Source of the DNA: Vitellaria paradoxa
Taxonomy: Eukaryota; Streptophyta; Magnoliopsida; Ericales; Sapotaceae
NCBI GenBank assembly: GCA_019916065.1
Contig: CM034233.1
Location: 5,214,516 to 5,278,515, forward strand
DNA: 64,000 nt
Direction of reading: 5' to 3'
Part shown: positions 11,901 to 23,636 of the stretch, one piece after another
How the letters are laid out: each line of letters opens with the position of its first letter
Numbering within the stretch: the first letter of the stretch is position 1
The notes under the pieces: generated by a model
What the model was told of the DNA's origin: nothing
What the model saw: only the letters and a program-made list of their open reading frames with translations
Databases searched by the model: none
Made by a program: the position numbers and the translations under genes

Positions 11901-13600
11901 GTGCTATGGGGCAGGAAAGACCTTTTCAAAGAAATATAAGTCAAGATTCTGGTGGTGGGGATTTTTTTTAACCCCTTAATTACCTTCAAATTGTGTTTTC
12001 TCTCTAATAAACTTGTGTATAATACCAATGAAAAAGTAATTGGTTTTTTTTTTAATTTTATTGTTGATATGATCCAACGATTGTGATGGATTAATTTAAG
12101 AACACAATGTCAACTTGTGTAGATTTCATCTATCAAGCTGACCTCAGGTAAACCTTACTCCTTTTATGCACCCCAATTTCGTGCATTGGTGGATAAGTGA
12201 CGCTTTAAGAATATGACCGACCAATTAAAAAAGATTTTGTGCCAAACAAAACGAATACCTGGGGCCCAGGAAAACGTATAATAAGGCCCAACCGGTGGTG
12301 CGAGGAGCGGGTTACAGGGGATTAATTAACGGTTAAAATGTAATTGTATTAAATTTAATAATTTTAATTCAATATAATAAAATTTAATTCAAAATAAAAA
12401 TAAAATTTAAATAAAATTTAATTATAAGATCATTAATAAATATTATAAAAAGATACATCATATTAAAATGTAATTAGATCTTAATCGTTGATTGAGGAAC
12501 CGCGTGCCTGTCAAAGAATCCCTTGTGGTAGATACGAGGAATTGGCGAGTCGGTGTTTGGTTTCCTTTGGGCGAGGAAGATGTCAACCAACCAATTTCAT
12601 TCAATAAAGGTTTCGTTTAATGTAAGAAAAAATAAAATAAATTGGGATAAAATATAATTTAGAGTTAATTTTAGCGTCATTTTTCCTTAAAAAGTCATAA
12701 ATCGTGAGAACGATTTTTCAAATTCGTTTCTACGGATTCAAAAAAATTCATAAAAAATAGTGACAATGGTACTCGTTTGAAAGCTTTCAACATGAAAAAT
12801 ATGATTGTACAAAAAATTTACACATTCAGCTAACTTATTTTCATATATTTTTTATTTTTTTAGCGAAATATTGAAATTTTTTAAAATTAGTGATGGCGAG
12901 AAATTAGAAGTAAAAGGGTTGTTAGAGATTTATCGAGTTTTATGGAGTTTTATCTTATGCCAAATGGGAGCCAAAATTGGTTAAAGGTGGTCATGATCTA
13001 ATTAAAATTTATTAATTTAATTAATAATATTTATTAATTCAATAAAATTTATTTTGATTAAATCATAACTATTCATATCTTCCCTTGAATCATTGAATTA
13101 CTTGCCATCTGTATCTCTTAAAAAGTAAGAATATATATAGAACTATAAATCTTAACTCTGAGTTATTGCTTAATTAGTAACGTCTTAAATTTGCTTATTT
13201 CACTAGTTTAAATAAATCAATGTAGAAGTAATTTAATTATTTTATAAAAATTTAAAGCCATCGATTTAAATTAACTTACGTCTAATTAAAAATCAAATAA
13301 ATTGTAAATTATGTTTAAAACTGATTTTACATTTCATATTTAGTTAATGGCAAACAAATTTTTTATTCATAAACTAAATATACAGTCTCGTGGGTACGGT
13401 AAACTGATGGGATAAAATTCTAACAACGAGGCACATCGGGCTATTTAATGAGAAAAAATAAAATTCAAAATTATATTTGGCTTGATTTGATTTAAGTTAT
13501 ACTGCAAAGAAAAATTTATTAATTATCATATTAGTTGAATCAAAAACCCTGATTCACATGAATTCAAGAACCCATCAAGGTAGCGAATAAATTTCAAAGA
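11901..13600. other. Intergenic DNA with a family-B element fragment
   Basis: No gene is supported. A segment of about 12240-12330 and another at 12490-12570 are less AT-rich than their surroundings, but neither has a long ORF or a recognised motif. The family-B repeat at 12630-12970 is listed separately. The rest is AT-rich. Confidence 0.4.
12630..12970 (-). mobile_element. Family-B non-autonomous transposon fragment
   Basis: This shares tggtactcgtttgaaagctt and atgattgt followed by caaaaaatttacacattc with the elements at 31467-32036, 35757-36545, 39536-40034 and 48352-48845. Orientation is opposite to the copy at 31467, whose boundaries are known from an empty site. The ends of this copy are not resolved. 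Confidence 0.6.
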
Positions 13601-13609
13601 AATATAGCA

Positions 13610-13940
13610 ATTGGTTTTCCTTTTTATTTTCGGGTTTCTATTTTTATTTTATATTTTTAAAATATCAAAATAAGGAAACAGAAAATACTCTGTTTTCATT
13701 ATTTTGAGAATTTTTTTTGAGTTACAAAAGCTCAAAATGATTTTTTGTTATTTTTTATTTTATGTGTAAACTAATTTTTTATTTTTTAAAATAAATTTTG
13801 AAAATATAAGTAACTAAATACGTTTTGAACTGTTTCATTTGTTTTCAAAAATATAAAATGAATAATGAGTTCAAAACAGAAAATAAAAAAACAAAAACAA
13901 AGAATAAAAAATAGAAAAACAAAGCCTAATTTATCCAAAT
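13610..13940. repeat. Block related to the foldback element at 52.5-54.6 kb
   Basis: Segments such as gttattttttattttatgt followed by gtaaact, and gagttcaaaacagaaaat, match the interior of the inverted arms at 53225-53480 and 54010-54200. It is probably a relative or fragment of that element. No coding capacity is visible. Confidence 0.5.
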
Positions 13941-15271
13941 TCTGCAAGCTACTTAAATAATGTAAACCCGAATGATTATGGACACTCGAAGGAAAATGAA
14001 GTATAAAACTGACAGAAATCAACCATGGCTCATACAATCTAACGGCAACTGTCAAAATAAAATTACTGAAATAGCAAAATTGTCAATTGATGCCCTTAGA
14101 CACCGAATTTCATCCATGGAAAGGCCTCTTTCACAATCATAGCCATAGGCGATGAAAATGGATTTGAATGGTCCAGTGAAACTCAAAACTCGTATTATTC
14201 TCCAAAGTGGAACTTTTGTAGCTTAAAAAAAAAAAAAAACTACTACATCTAAAAGTGAGTACCGGTCAGTACGATTCAAAAATTATAACTATTGTAACTA
14301 GATCAATTATTTTTAAGAATTAGAAATAAAAATCAAATCAACCAAAAATATACACTAACTAATCAGCAATCGAATTGAATTATATGAATTTGGTTACACT
14401 CCGTTCAATTATTTAGGATTATAAATTTAAATATATTTTTTATAATTTAATTATAGGGATAAAAATATCGACTTTTATATAAATATTACTTGAGACTTGG
14501 AATATGAAAATAAAATTAAAAGTGACCTAGATTTCTAAAAAAGAACAAAAGCCAAATGTGTAGTTTATATGATAATGATTTGTTGATTGCCTATAGCCTA
14601 TGAGATTTAAAAAGATAAAACCACTAATAGGAGTGAATATTTAAGTTAATTACATATATATGTATATATATATAATATTAAATAAATTTAATTAAATTAT
14701 TTTAATTTATTTAATTTTAGAATTTCAAAATTATAATCACAACCGATAAAAAGTAACTGAATCGACCATTGTGAGAAAAATAACCGAATCAAAATTTTTA
14801 AATTTAATTGGTACGATTCAAAAACTAAATTATGTACACCTCTAATTATATTCGTGTATATTTATTTAAATTTAATTAGTCCGATCAAAGTAATTCAGAG
14901 TTACTTATTTTCTATCACCTATATATAATATTGTTTAAATAATATGGAACAACTTTTATACCTGGTATTGCTTTTTTCATGGGAAAATAAATTTAAAATG
15001 AATAAAACCAATTTTAGCCATGATGTGATAATAATTACCACATGGTGTGGTTAAAGATAGAAGTTACATTCAATGGGGGGGCTGATCTACAATACTTGAA
15101 AAGGTCATGTCCAATTTAATTTTAATTGGACCTCCTATCTAAGTGAGCAACTAACAATAAATAGTGCTGTGGCCCAACTCTGGTTTGGACTACACATTGA
15201 CATGGCCTTTTGGAGTGGTAGGAGGAGAAAGTGGGGAACAACTATTTTGTTGGATAATTCTACAAATAGAA

Positions 15272-15306
<35 letters not shown>

Positions 15307-15748
15307 AAAGTTCTTATACAGAATAATTCCCTGTTAAAATTTATTCAACGGAAGTAAAAAAAATATATATATATATATAATAAACATTTTTCTTAAAAAA
15401 TTTAATTTTAATCTTTTTTTTCCTTCCACCTCCTTTCTCCTTCCTATAAGAACAATAGTAGTTTGGATCCCCAAAATTTTTTAAAAAATTTTAAAAAATT
15501 TTAACTTTTTTTAAATAAATTTCATTACATGTCACTTTTATATCACTTTAACACTTTTTTTAATTTTTTTTAATTTCTTTTAAAACTCCAAACCCTCGAA
15601 TTTTAAGGAAAAGGCCAAAGAATTATAAAAAAAAAATAAAAAAATAGAAGGGAGGAAACTCTAATTACTGGCAAAAATGAGCAAAAACACAAACACCTGG
15701 GGGCAATACAGAAATTTAAAATCCCCCTTGGACCGAAGCGTTTAAGAA
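13941..15748. other. AT-rich intergenic DNA
   Basis: No gene is supported. Microsatellites of (TA)n type lie near 14650-14672 and 15277-15302. ORFs here are short and biased toward simple sequence. Confidence 0.5.
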
Positions 15749-16388
15749 ATGGTACGACGAGAGACGTGGGAGTTGGGATTATACAGCAGAGAGAGAGAGT
15801 GGGGATTATACAGCGGAGGGAGTAAGAGCGACACTGCAACAATGATCACGGCATGGCGTTTAAATGCAAAACCCTACTCACAAAACCCCACCCGTAAGTA
15901 TAGAAATCGAGATCAAATGCCCGCTAAAAAAAGGAAAAAGCTCATCTCAATTTCCCTGTTGCTTCCTCACTCCAATCCAATCGGAAGAAGCAGCCATTTT
16001 TGGGGTGGTTTTTTTTTTAATATTCTTCTTCTCCAATGCGGTCCTATCTTTTTCCCCTTTAAATTTTGGTCCCTTTCATACTAATTTGGTAGTACAGTTT
16101 CTGTTTCTATTTCTTCTTATTCTTTTTATTTTATTTCATTTTGTTATTTATTTGTTTTTTGGGGGTTGGGACTATGGTGTTGGTTGATATACATCTGTGT
16201 CAGACTATGGTTTCCTTAGTATTTGGGTTTCGTGATCTCTCCTGCTGGGAGAGGAGAGAACCAGGCTTCTCCCTTTTCTTTTGTATTTGGGTTTTGTTTC
16301 CTTTCATTTTCAGCTGCTGCTTGTTCTTCATTTCCTGTCTCTCCCACCGTGAAATTCTCTCTTCCTGTGCTGCTCTCGCCATAAACAG
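15749..16388 (+). promoter_or_regulatory. Presumed promoter and 5' UTR region of the first RLCK gene
   Basis: This stretch precedes the ATG at 16389 and becomes pyrimidine-rich from about 16010 (many TTCTT and TTTCT runs), as plant leaders often are. The 13-mer gggattatacagc occurs twice, at about 15776 and 15803, within a GA-rich context. I could not fix a TATA box or a transcription start. ORFs on either strand here look like chance frames. Confidence 0.35.
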
Positions 16389-19300
16389 ATGGGTTGTTTT
16401 CCTTGCCTGAGTAGCCGCCGGAAGGATTGGGATTTCGACGACGACACGACCATGCAGTCAACCGAGTCTTCAGGTTTGAGCTTTTTTCTTTTTCCTTTTT
16501 GCTTTTTTAATATTTCACTTAGCGTTCATATTTTTGGACAGCTTGTTGATTCTTGGTTGAATTGGATTTACAGTTGGTGGGAGGCGCGAGTCATGTGGAT
16601 CCATTGATGGTATAATTCAGGCTCTGAAAACAGCCTTTTAAATTTGATCAATTTTTGTTACATGAAGCGTTTTCCTATTCCCCTTATGTGTTCAATTTTC
16701 TTTTTTAATTTCATTTTTATTTTGCGGATATGTGAAGAATATAAGGATCAAGTAAGCCCTTTGAGCCGTAGAGGTAAGGAATGCTGGAGCCGAAAGGAAA
16801 ATGTGGCACTTAGCTTTACATTCCGTGAGCTAGCCACGGCAACGAGAAACTTTAACGAAGTTAATTTGATTGGGGAAGGGGGTTTTGGGAAGGTTTTCAA
16901 GGGCCAGCTAGAACCAGGGCAGGCAAGTTTTGCATTAACAAACTCGTTTTCCTCTTGAATTTTGGTTCTTTGCATTGAAAATCGACATTTTTGTGTTTTA
17001 CTGAGTCCCAATTTAGTACAGCAGAGGAAAATTGTTTTCCTTGTTGATGCTTCTGAACAATGGGTTTCTCGTTAAATTGTGCGTAGTATTTCTTTCATTT
17101 GTTTGGCATGAAAAAATAATTATCATTTCGAATTCCTGAGCAGATTGTTGCAATCAAAAAACTTAATCTCAACGGGCTCCAAGGAAACGAGGAATTCATT
17201 ATGGAAGTTCTTATGCTAAGTCTGCTGCACCACCCTAACCTTGTCACGTTGATTGGTTATTGCACCGATGGGGATCAACGACTTTTGGTTTATGAGTACA
17301 TGGCAATGGGTAGCTTGGAGGGTCATCTTTATGGTAATCCTTGACAATGAAATGCAATTCTTTTTATTTATTATTGTAATTTTTGTTATTTCTTAGGTTG
17401 TGTTTGGATCAAGGATTTATCAAAGGAAAAAAAAGGAAAGAGACTCAAAATTACTTCTTTTGTTTGGTTCGTAATGGAAAATGGGAGGGAAAAAGCATTG
17501 GATTTGAAATTAAAAATTATTAAATTAGAAAACTCCTTTTATTTTCTTATATTTTCTAATCCACTCAAATAAGGATATAGATTTGAGATTATATATTTTC
17601 TTCCTTTTTCTTTCCTTTTCCCTCACCAAATCCTCAATCTAATCTCACCCTTTATCAAAATATGTCCTCGTGTATGTGAACGTTCTCATTAAATTTGTTC
17701 AAGCTTAGGGTCATGTTGCACAAACATTGAATTGCATGAATATTTGCCTAATGTTTGTATGCCTAAATATGTTCTCTTCTTTCTGAACAAATTACAAGTG
17801 TTTGGTTGAATAACACCAATGAAATTACAAGCATTGGTTGAGAGATAGGATAGTTTAAGAGAGTAGTTCAACTTTTGTTTAGACATGGTGGCTGTTCCAC
17901 TAACCAATTTTTTTTTTTTTTTTTTTTTTTTCAGTCTATTTGTTCTTTTTTCCTCTTTTCCCTCCTTTATTTTAACTGTCAACTATTTGTTATAGCTTAA
18001 TTGCAGTGAACATGTTGGCTGGACTTGATTTATCATCATAATATGAACTAGTGTAATTGTGCTCATCAGATTGATCATTAGTTTACAAGTTGGCAAATAA
18101 TTTGGTGTTGTTGTTCTGTTGACCCCATAAAAGTGTTCATTGCTTTGGAAGATTTTTGCTTGAGCACTAAATCATACTCTAGCTTACTTATCCAAATAAT
18201 AGATGATATAGTCTCACTTGCAACAGCAGACAGGACGAGAAGCTGAAACCTTTAATGGCGTGCATATTGTTTTTAAAAGTGAAAAAAAAAAAAAAAACCT
18301 TATAAATAGACCCTTTACATTGAAAATATTTTCCTTTTAATTTATCCCAATTCTTCTGAATGCTGTTTCTTTACTCTTGAAGCACTGCAGCGTAGCATTC
18401 TAGTTCAAAATATGGTATAACCATGTGAGTTTGTTGCCTCCCCCCCCCCCCTTTTTTAAGTCATTTTTGGTTGATTTCTTCATTTTTTCACTCTTATGGT
18501 GCACTTTCATGATGCTATCTGACAGAATGAAATTAAATTAAAAAAAAAAAAAAATAAGGGAGGTTGAAATGTAAATAAAGAAAGGATGACCATTGTTTGT
18601 GTTACTACATAAACGGTCAACTATACCAATCCTTTTGAGCTACTAAAATACATTGAACTTCCTAAAAGAAAAAAAAATTATTAGGGTGCATTAAGTAGAA
18701 AGAAATAACAACATTTATTTTTCTCTAAATTCTGTTTGTAATCATAATTTTTGACCGGACATGGCTGGCACTTGTTTGCGTTCCTAGATAAATGGTCAAC
18801 TATACCAATACTTTTCAGCTAGTAAAATACATTAAAACTTTCTAAAAGAAGAAAAGAAAAGTAGAAAGAAATAACAATATTTATTTTCATCTAAATGCTG
18901 TTTGTAATCATAATTTTTGACTGGACATGGCCGGCGCTTCCTATTCTCAGATATTGAAGCTGATAAAGAGCCACTGGATTGGAGCACACGAATAAAGATT
19001 GCCGTTGGAGCAGCTCGGGGCCTCGAGTATCTTCATTGCAAAGCAAAACCACCAGTTATTTACCGCGACATAAAATCTGCTAATATATTGTTGGACAAGG
19101 ATTTCAATCCTAAGCTCTCAGATTTTGGACTTGCTAAACTGGGTCCTGTTGGTGACAACACTCATGTGTCAACCCGAATAGTGGGAACTTATGGCTATTG
19201 TGCCCCAGAGTATGCCATGAGTGGAAAACTGACTGTAAAATCTGATATCTATAGCTTTGGTGTTGTTTTGCTGGAGCTGATCACTGGGCGTAAGGTGATT

Positions 19301-20018
19301 GACCCCACTAGAAAACCTGGAGAGCAGAACCTAGTTGTTTGGGTGAGTTCAAAGTACATTCATCTAACTATGCTTAATCACTTGATGCCCATCAAAAAAG
19401 GACTTCTCAGAATTTTTCCTCTCTTGAACATGGTAATATGCAGCTGTGGTGGCTTTGTTATTTTATGCATGATTTCATTACCGCTTCTTATCTCGTTATT
19501 ATCCCTGTAGTTTCCATCTGTTCTTACCTGGTTAACTGCAAAATTATATTTTACAGTCTTTTTTATGCTTTAAAATAGGATATGTCATTCTAAGGGTTGA
19601 CTTTGCAATTAAATAACGATTTTCTTCTGATTCAGAATTTCTGTCCAGTGACAGTTTCTAACTGTCTGGCTAGGTTGTAACTCTGCTTCTCAAATTAACT
19701 TTTCATCTATTGCAGTCTCGTCCTTTCTTAAAGGACCGGAGGAAGTTCATTCAGTTGGTTGATCCCCTGCTGGAAGGACGGTTCCCTATCCGAAGTTTGC
19801 ACCACGTAGTTGCCATTTCTGCAATGTGTCTTCAGGAGGAAGCAAATTTCCGCCCCTTCATTGGTGATATTGTTGTAGCACTAGAGTACTTGGCCTCTCA
19901 AACAAATAAAGACTCACAGAGGGATATGGCCTGCTCTACGCCATCAGCATCACCTTTGCAGCAGGACAGTGAGTCATTTTGTCGAAAAGAGGCTTTTGGA
20001 GGCTCTTCTTCCACTTGA
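16389..20018 (+). CDS. RLCK-VII (PBS1-like) Ser/Thr protein kinase, five exons, 384 aa
   Basis: Receptor-like cytoplasmic kinase that should phosphorylate Ser/Thr downstream of plasma-membrane receptor kinases. The exons I derive are 16389-16473, 16738-16922, 17144-17333, 18951-19342 and 19716-20018; they join in frame to 384 codons plus TGA. The N-terminus MGCFPC offers Gly2 for myristoylation and Cys3/Cys6 for palmitoylation, which would anchor it to the membrane. The kinase domain (about 67-345) is complete: P-loop [11 protein letters not shown] (74-84), K95, alpha-C E111, YRDIKSAN (D193, K195, N198), DFG at 211-213, [15 protein letters not shown] in the activation segment, and [12 protein letters not shown]. 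Length and intron phases fit the PBL family; by eye it is nearest the PBL23-26 type, with a very short N-terminal linker. Intron 2 uses a GC donor. Orthology is not settled. The domain call is firm; the exon 2 start (16738) is the least certain boundary because its acceptor tract is weak. Confidence 0.93.
16923..17143 (+). other. GC-AG intron (intron 2 of the first RLCK gene)
   Basis: Exon 2 ends ...GGGCAG and the intron begins GCAAGT, the standard consensus of GC donors (AG|GCAAGT). The acceptor is CCTGAGCAG at 17135-17143. Joining CAG to ATT gives [10 protein letters not shown] in frame, as the family requires. The nearest GT, four bases downstream, would shift the frame before the catalytic lysine. 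Confidence 0.85.
17334..18950 (+). other. Intron 3 of the first RLCK gene (1.6 kb)
   Basis: The donor is G|GTAATC and the acceptor CTATTCTCAG|AT; the split codon GAT gives the Asp of HLYDIEAD. The intron holds MITE-like DNA at about 17394-17670 (ttgtgtttggatcaag start), a long poly(T) at 17908-17931, a poly(C) near 18440, and a 180-bp tandem duplication at its 3' end. Confidence 0.8.
18591..18936 (+). repeat. Tandem duplication at the 3' end of intron 3
   Basis: Copy 1 is about 18591-18770 and copy 2 about 18771-18936. They share gtcaactataccaat, gtagaaagaaataacaa, atttattttt/catctaaat, tgtttgtaatcataattttt and gac(c/t)ggacatgg(c/t)(t/c)ggc. Copy 2 ends about 14 bases before the functional acceptor, so the duplication sits right at the splice site. 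Divergence of roughly a tenth suggests it is not recent. Confidence 0.85.
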
Positions 20019-20898
20019 AGGTTGTTGCTACAAGTTATTCACTCACTTTAATCACTACGAGGCACGAACCTGCTTTTTACACTAGGATTTTCATAATTTG
20101 ATTTCAGAATGCTTTCTCCAATACGAGGAATCATAGAAAGGAGTTGGTCTTTTGGTATGAAAATCTCCTGCACGTCTATTCTTGTGTTCTTGTTAACATC
20201 TAAAAAAAAAAATGGCAGAAGGTAGCTATTTTGATGCACAGAGGACAATAAGAACCTGTTTCTGGTTAGCTCCAACCTTGGTCAAGAAATCAGCACATGG
20301 ACTGTGCACACGTGTCCCCACTAGTATATATTTATATACACATTTTGTTTCCGAGCTGTTAAAATTCAAATGACCACCAAAATACTGGTGGATTAAAATG
20401 CCAAAATGTGCATAGGTTTTGGTGTTTGGATATGATTTCTGATTAAATTGGAAGGATAATTGTTCAAGTTGTAGATTAACTGGCACTCGTGTTTCTTTGC
20501 ACTTGCAGGTGAAATGATTTGTCAGAGGAGAAAACTACTATTTTTTTTCTTTTTCTTTTTTTTTTTTTGCCCACCTTACACTTACGTAGATCTGATGTCA
20601 TGGCTTGACTTTCTGTATTTATAAGACTTTCTCCTGATGTGTCATGATTTCTGTGTCGTTCTTTGACTGAATGGTTTTTGGGCAAAGACTGAAAGACAAT
20701 TTCCTGGTCAAACTGCAAGCCCGTCTTGAGACCTACAGTCGCAGCTTGAACATTTAAAAAAATAATAAAAATAAAAAATAAAAATTCAAAGGAGGAGGAA
20801 AGGTTCAGCAAGACTCCCCCTTTCTTCAGAAGGTTCCGTAGTAAGACTTGTACTCATCATTCTCATTATTGTTTAATTATTTTATAAATCAACGCAAT
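20019..20898. other. 3' flank of the first RLCK gene
   Basis: This is presumably 3' UTR followed by intergenic DNA. The minus-strand ORFs at 20048-20811 have no recognisable domain and are probably chance frames. I did not find a clear poly(A) signal. Confidence 0.4.
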
Positions 20899-21037
20899 GA
20901 CCCTAATAGTTTTTTTTTTTTTTTTTTTTATAGGTAAAAGGGATGGGAGAATCCGGGCTCGAGTCCAGGGTGATGAGCGAGCCGGAGGAGTGCTTTGCCA
21001 CTTGAGTTACAGCTCCGCTCCAAGGACCCTAATAGTT
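20899..21037 (-). mobile_element. tRNA-derived SINE with 13-bp target duplication
   Basis: The duplication gaccctaatagtt lies at 20899-20911 and 21025-21037. The 113-bp body has a T run at its left end, so the element is on the minus strand. Read on that strand it has an A-box-like tgtaactcaagtggca and a B-box-like ggactcgagcccgg, as in tRNA-derived SINEs. It is short, so either a compact family or a truncated copy. Confidence 0.85.
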
Positions 21038-21039
21038 GG

Positions 21040-22189
21040 TGTTAATTTTTTTTTTTTCCAATAATGGAATATTGTGAAGGCACTAGAGTTTATGGCCCTC
21101 TGGTCTTTTGGGTGTGTTTTATAGAGGTTGGACAACTGTGATTGGTCCAAGTTTTTGTTATTGAGCCTCTATTGAAAAAGATCACCAGAATTTCGTGGTT
21201 TGTTGTTGAATTTATTTCAATTCTAATGATAGAGCAAGATTTGTTTTGCATTGTATTTAAGAGACTCTTTGGTTTGGGCTCATTATTCAAATTGACTTTA
21301 ATTCTTTAAAATGATTTTTGCATATATTTTTAAAAAATTATTTTTTTAAAAAAATATGGTTAAATATATTTTTTCAAAAAACAATTTGTATTGTAACAAA
21401 ACTAGCCTAAATCACAAGCAAAAGCTCACATTATCGGAAAATGGAAATCAGATGCAAATTAGCTTGGTCAGGCTTAAATTTCCCCGGTCAACACCCATTT
21501 AGCCCGCAATTCATATTTGAACCCACCCACCATACTATTAATCTCTACTAATTAGACTTTGATTTTGCAGTGTCAGTCATATTGGAACCAGTCAAAGATC
21601 CTTTTTTAACTAATAATTGTACATACATTAATAATATTGCACGGAGGACGATTCTGAAATTTTTTTTTATTTTCGGATAAAACTAGTTCTCAGGGCTCTT
21701 TCTGAACCTATTAGATTATTCATTCCCCCATTATCATATCACCTCTCTCTCTCTCTCTCTCTCTCTCTCTATTGTACAATCCAAAGGATAATAACTAATA
21801 CATCCACAGCCCTCTTTTTGTAAGTTGAGAGATGTCAACTGCATCTCATTCTATGCCATATATTTGAACTGGTATGTTGATCTTGATAAGTTGAATGAGT
21901 TGCATGCGCGCATAAATAAACCAACCAGTACACTCTTTCTTTTGTGTTCCCTCAATTGCTATTAACTTATCGGATTTGTAAATTATAAATTTGAAATTAA
22001 GAAGATTTGATCCTAATTTTATTTAAAAAAATTACTTAAATATAAGTAACACGATAAATTGTTATAAACTTAAAATCATCATAAAAATAATTATTTAATT
22101 TTTTCATAATATTAGATTAACCTCTTTTTAACAAGTATTAGTACTATTTGCTTTTGTAGTAATTATTAAAAAAACCATGTACTATTATG
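21040..22189. other. AT-rich intergenic DNA
   Basis: No gene is supported. A (CT)n microsatellite lies at about 21743-21770. The ORF at 21090-21290 has no recognised domain. Confidence 0.5.
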
Positions 22190-22690
22190 TAAATTAATTT
22201 CTCGTTTATATATAATTTAAGTTTCTTACGCAGTTTAAACTTTAGACAAAAAGTTCAAATCAAAAAAATTATGATAATCTATAAATTTTAATTTTTTTCT
22301 CAAAATTTTAGGCCCTATCCGTTATTGAATGTATTTTGGCCTCTCTCTTTCTCATTAATTTTTGATAAACACTATAAAAAATACAAATTATGATCTTTTA
22401 ATTTGAAAAATTCAACTATTTATAATTAGGTAAAATTTAAGTTGCCAGTTTTAATTTGTTTATGATCTTTACCTTTGAAATGTGGTAAAATTTAAAATGT
22501 CTAAACTATTTTGTGAGATAAATGATAGTTGAGTCCACTAAAATAAGAATTAATCGGGAAATTAAAAAATATAAAAATGATCTCAATTATTGAATGAAAG
22601 AAAAAAATAAATTTTAAATATTAAATCTTAATTTGTGAAAAAGTCATTTTTATAAAAAAAAAATTATGTTATATTATATAGATTATATTG
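22190..22690 (-). mobile_element. Helitron-like non-autonomous element, copy 2
   Basis: This is the colinear partner of 8095-8603: acaaaaagttcaaatcaaaa, attatgataat(c/t)(t/c)at(a/g)aatttt, tggtaaaatttaaaatgtc and atgatctcaattattgaatg are shared. On the minus strand the end near 22685 reads TCTATATAATATAACAT, which fits the TC start of Helitrons. The class is inferred from ends only. Confidence 0.5.
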
Positions 22691-22714
22691 ATTATTATGT
22701 TAATTAATATTATT

Positions 22715-22970
22715 ATTTTTTTCCCCCTCGCCTAAAGGACCACAAAGGGGTCTCCCTCATTAACATTATTACTTTTTTTTTTTTTTTTTTTGCCTCTCGG
22801 TTAAAAGACCGCAAAGGACGCCCTCTCATTGATGGCTTAGACATTAGTACAATTTTACCAATAAAATAAAACTTAAAAAAAAAAATGCCCCAACTGGGCC
22901 CAACCCCAGAAGATATCCAAATGGTTGGTCTTGGCTCACCCCGGTGCTTGATTGACATTCTTGACCAAAT
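22715..22970 (-). mobile_element. LINE 3'-end debris with two poly(T) tails
   Basis: A tail at about 22771-22790 precedes tgcctctcggttaaaagacc and accaataaaataaaactt. A shorter, similar module (cctaaaggaccacaaagggg) with its own T run lies at 22717-22765, and the flanks taatattattatt and taacattattactt are alike. This resembles the 3' UTR of plant L1-type LINEs inserted twice. No reverse transcriptase is present. Confidence 0.45.
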
Positions 22971-23342
22971 TTTGAGATAGAGTAAGCCTATTCACGCTTT
23001 ATAAATGAATTTTGGAACTCTATTTTATTTTTTTATTAAATAAAATTATAAAATTACTTCTATTATAATAAAAAAATATCTATAATATTAAATTTATATA
23101 ATATATTTTATTAAAAAAAGAATAATTGTATAATTTTATTTAATAAAAAATAAAATAAATTGTAAAAATTTATTTGTAAAATACAAATAAATTCACTTTT
23201 TAACGAATTATTATTTCACATTTTTAATATTTTCATATACTTGCGATTATACAAAAATACGTACGTTGGCCCAGAATGTTATCGACTATGCATATCTCAA
23301 TTCTTTTGTTCACCAATTCTTATATTAATCTAATTAACAAAC

Positions 23343-23391
23343 ATAAACAAGAGAGAGAGAGAGAGGGGGGGGGGGGGAGAGAGAGAGAGAC
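23343..23391. repeat. (GA)n-G(n)-(GA)n tract
   Basis: A GA repeat is interrupted by a run of about 12 G. It lies roughly 250 bp upstream of the second RLCK start, possibly in its promoter or leader. A second (GA)n tract at 23611-23636 abuts the ATG. Confidence 0.7.
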
Positions 23392-23636
23392 CATTGCATT
23401 TCCATCAAGAAAAAGTCTTATTAAAAGAAGAAAGACTGACTTGTCAACTTATTTCTGTATGAAAATCTCCTCCTAGCTTTGTTCTACTTCCTCTCTTTCC
23501 TCTTCTCCTTCGTCTCTCCTTCGCCGAACCAGAAGAGACTGCCAAGGGACAGAATTAGAAAGACCAAACCAGTTGCGGTATCAAATATTTAAAATTAAAC
23601 CTCTCTCCAGATAGAGAGAGAGAGAGAGAGAGAGAG

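Noticed and set aside
16923..16929. A GT donor four bases downstream of the proposed GC donor in the first RLCK
   Set aside because: Its use shifts the frame before the catalytic lysine; the GC site keeps PGQ-IVAIKK in frame and fits the GC-donor consensus.
18917..18950. An alternative N-terminus ([11 protein letters not shown]) for the kinase at exon 4
   Set aside because: It is translated intron; the acceptor CTATTCTCAG at 18950 gives the conserved HLYD-IEAD junction.
20912..21024. A functional tRNA gene at the SINE with A and B boxes
   Set aside because: It cannot form a full cloverleaf by eye, has a T-run tail and a 13-bp target duplication, so it is a retroposed SINE.
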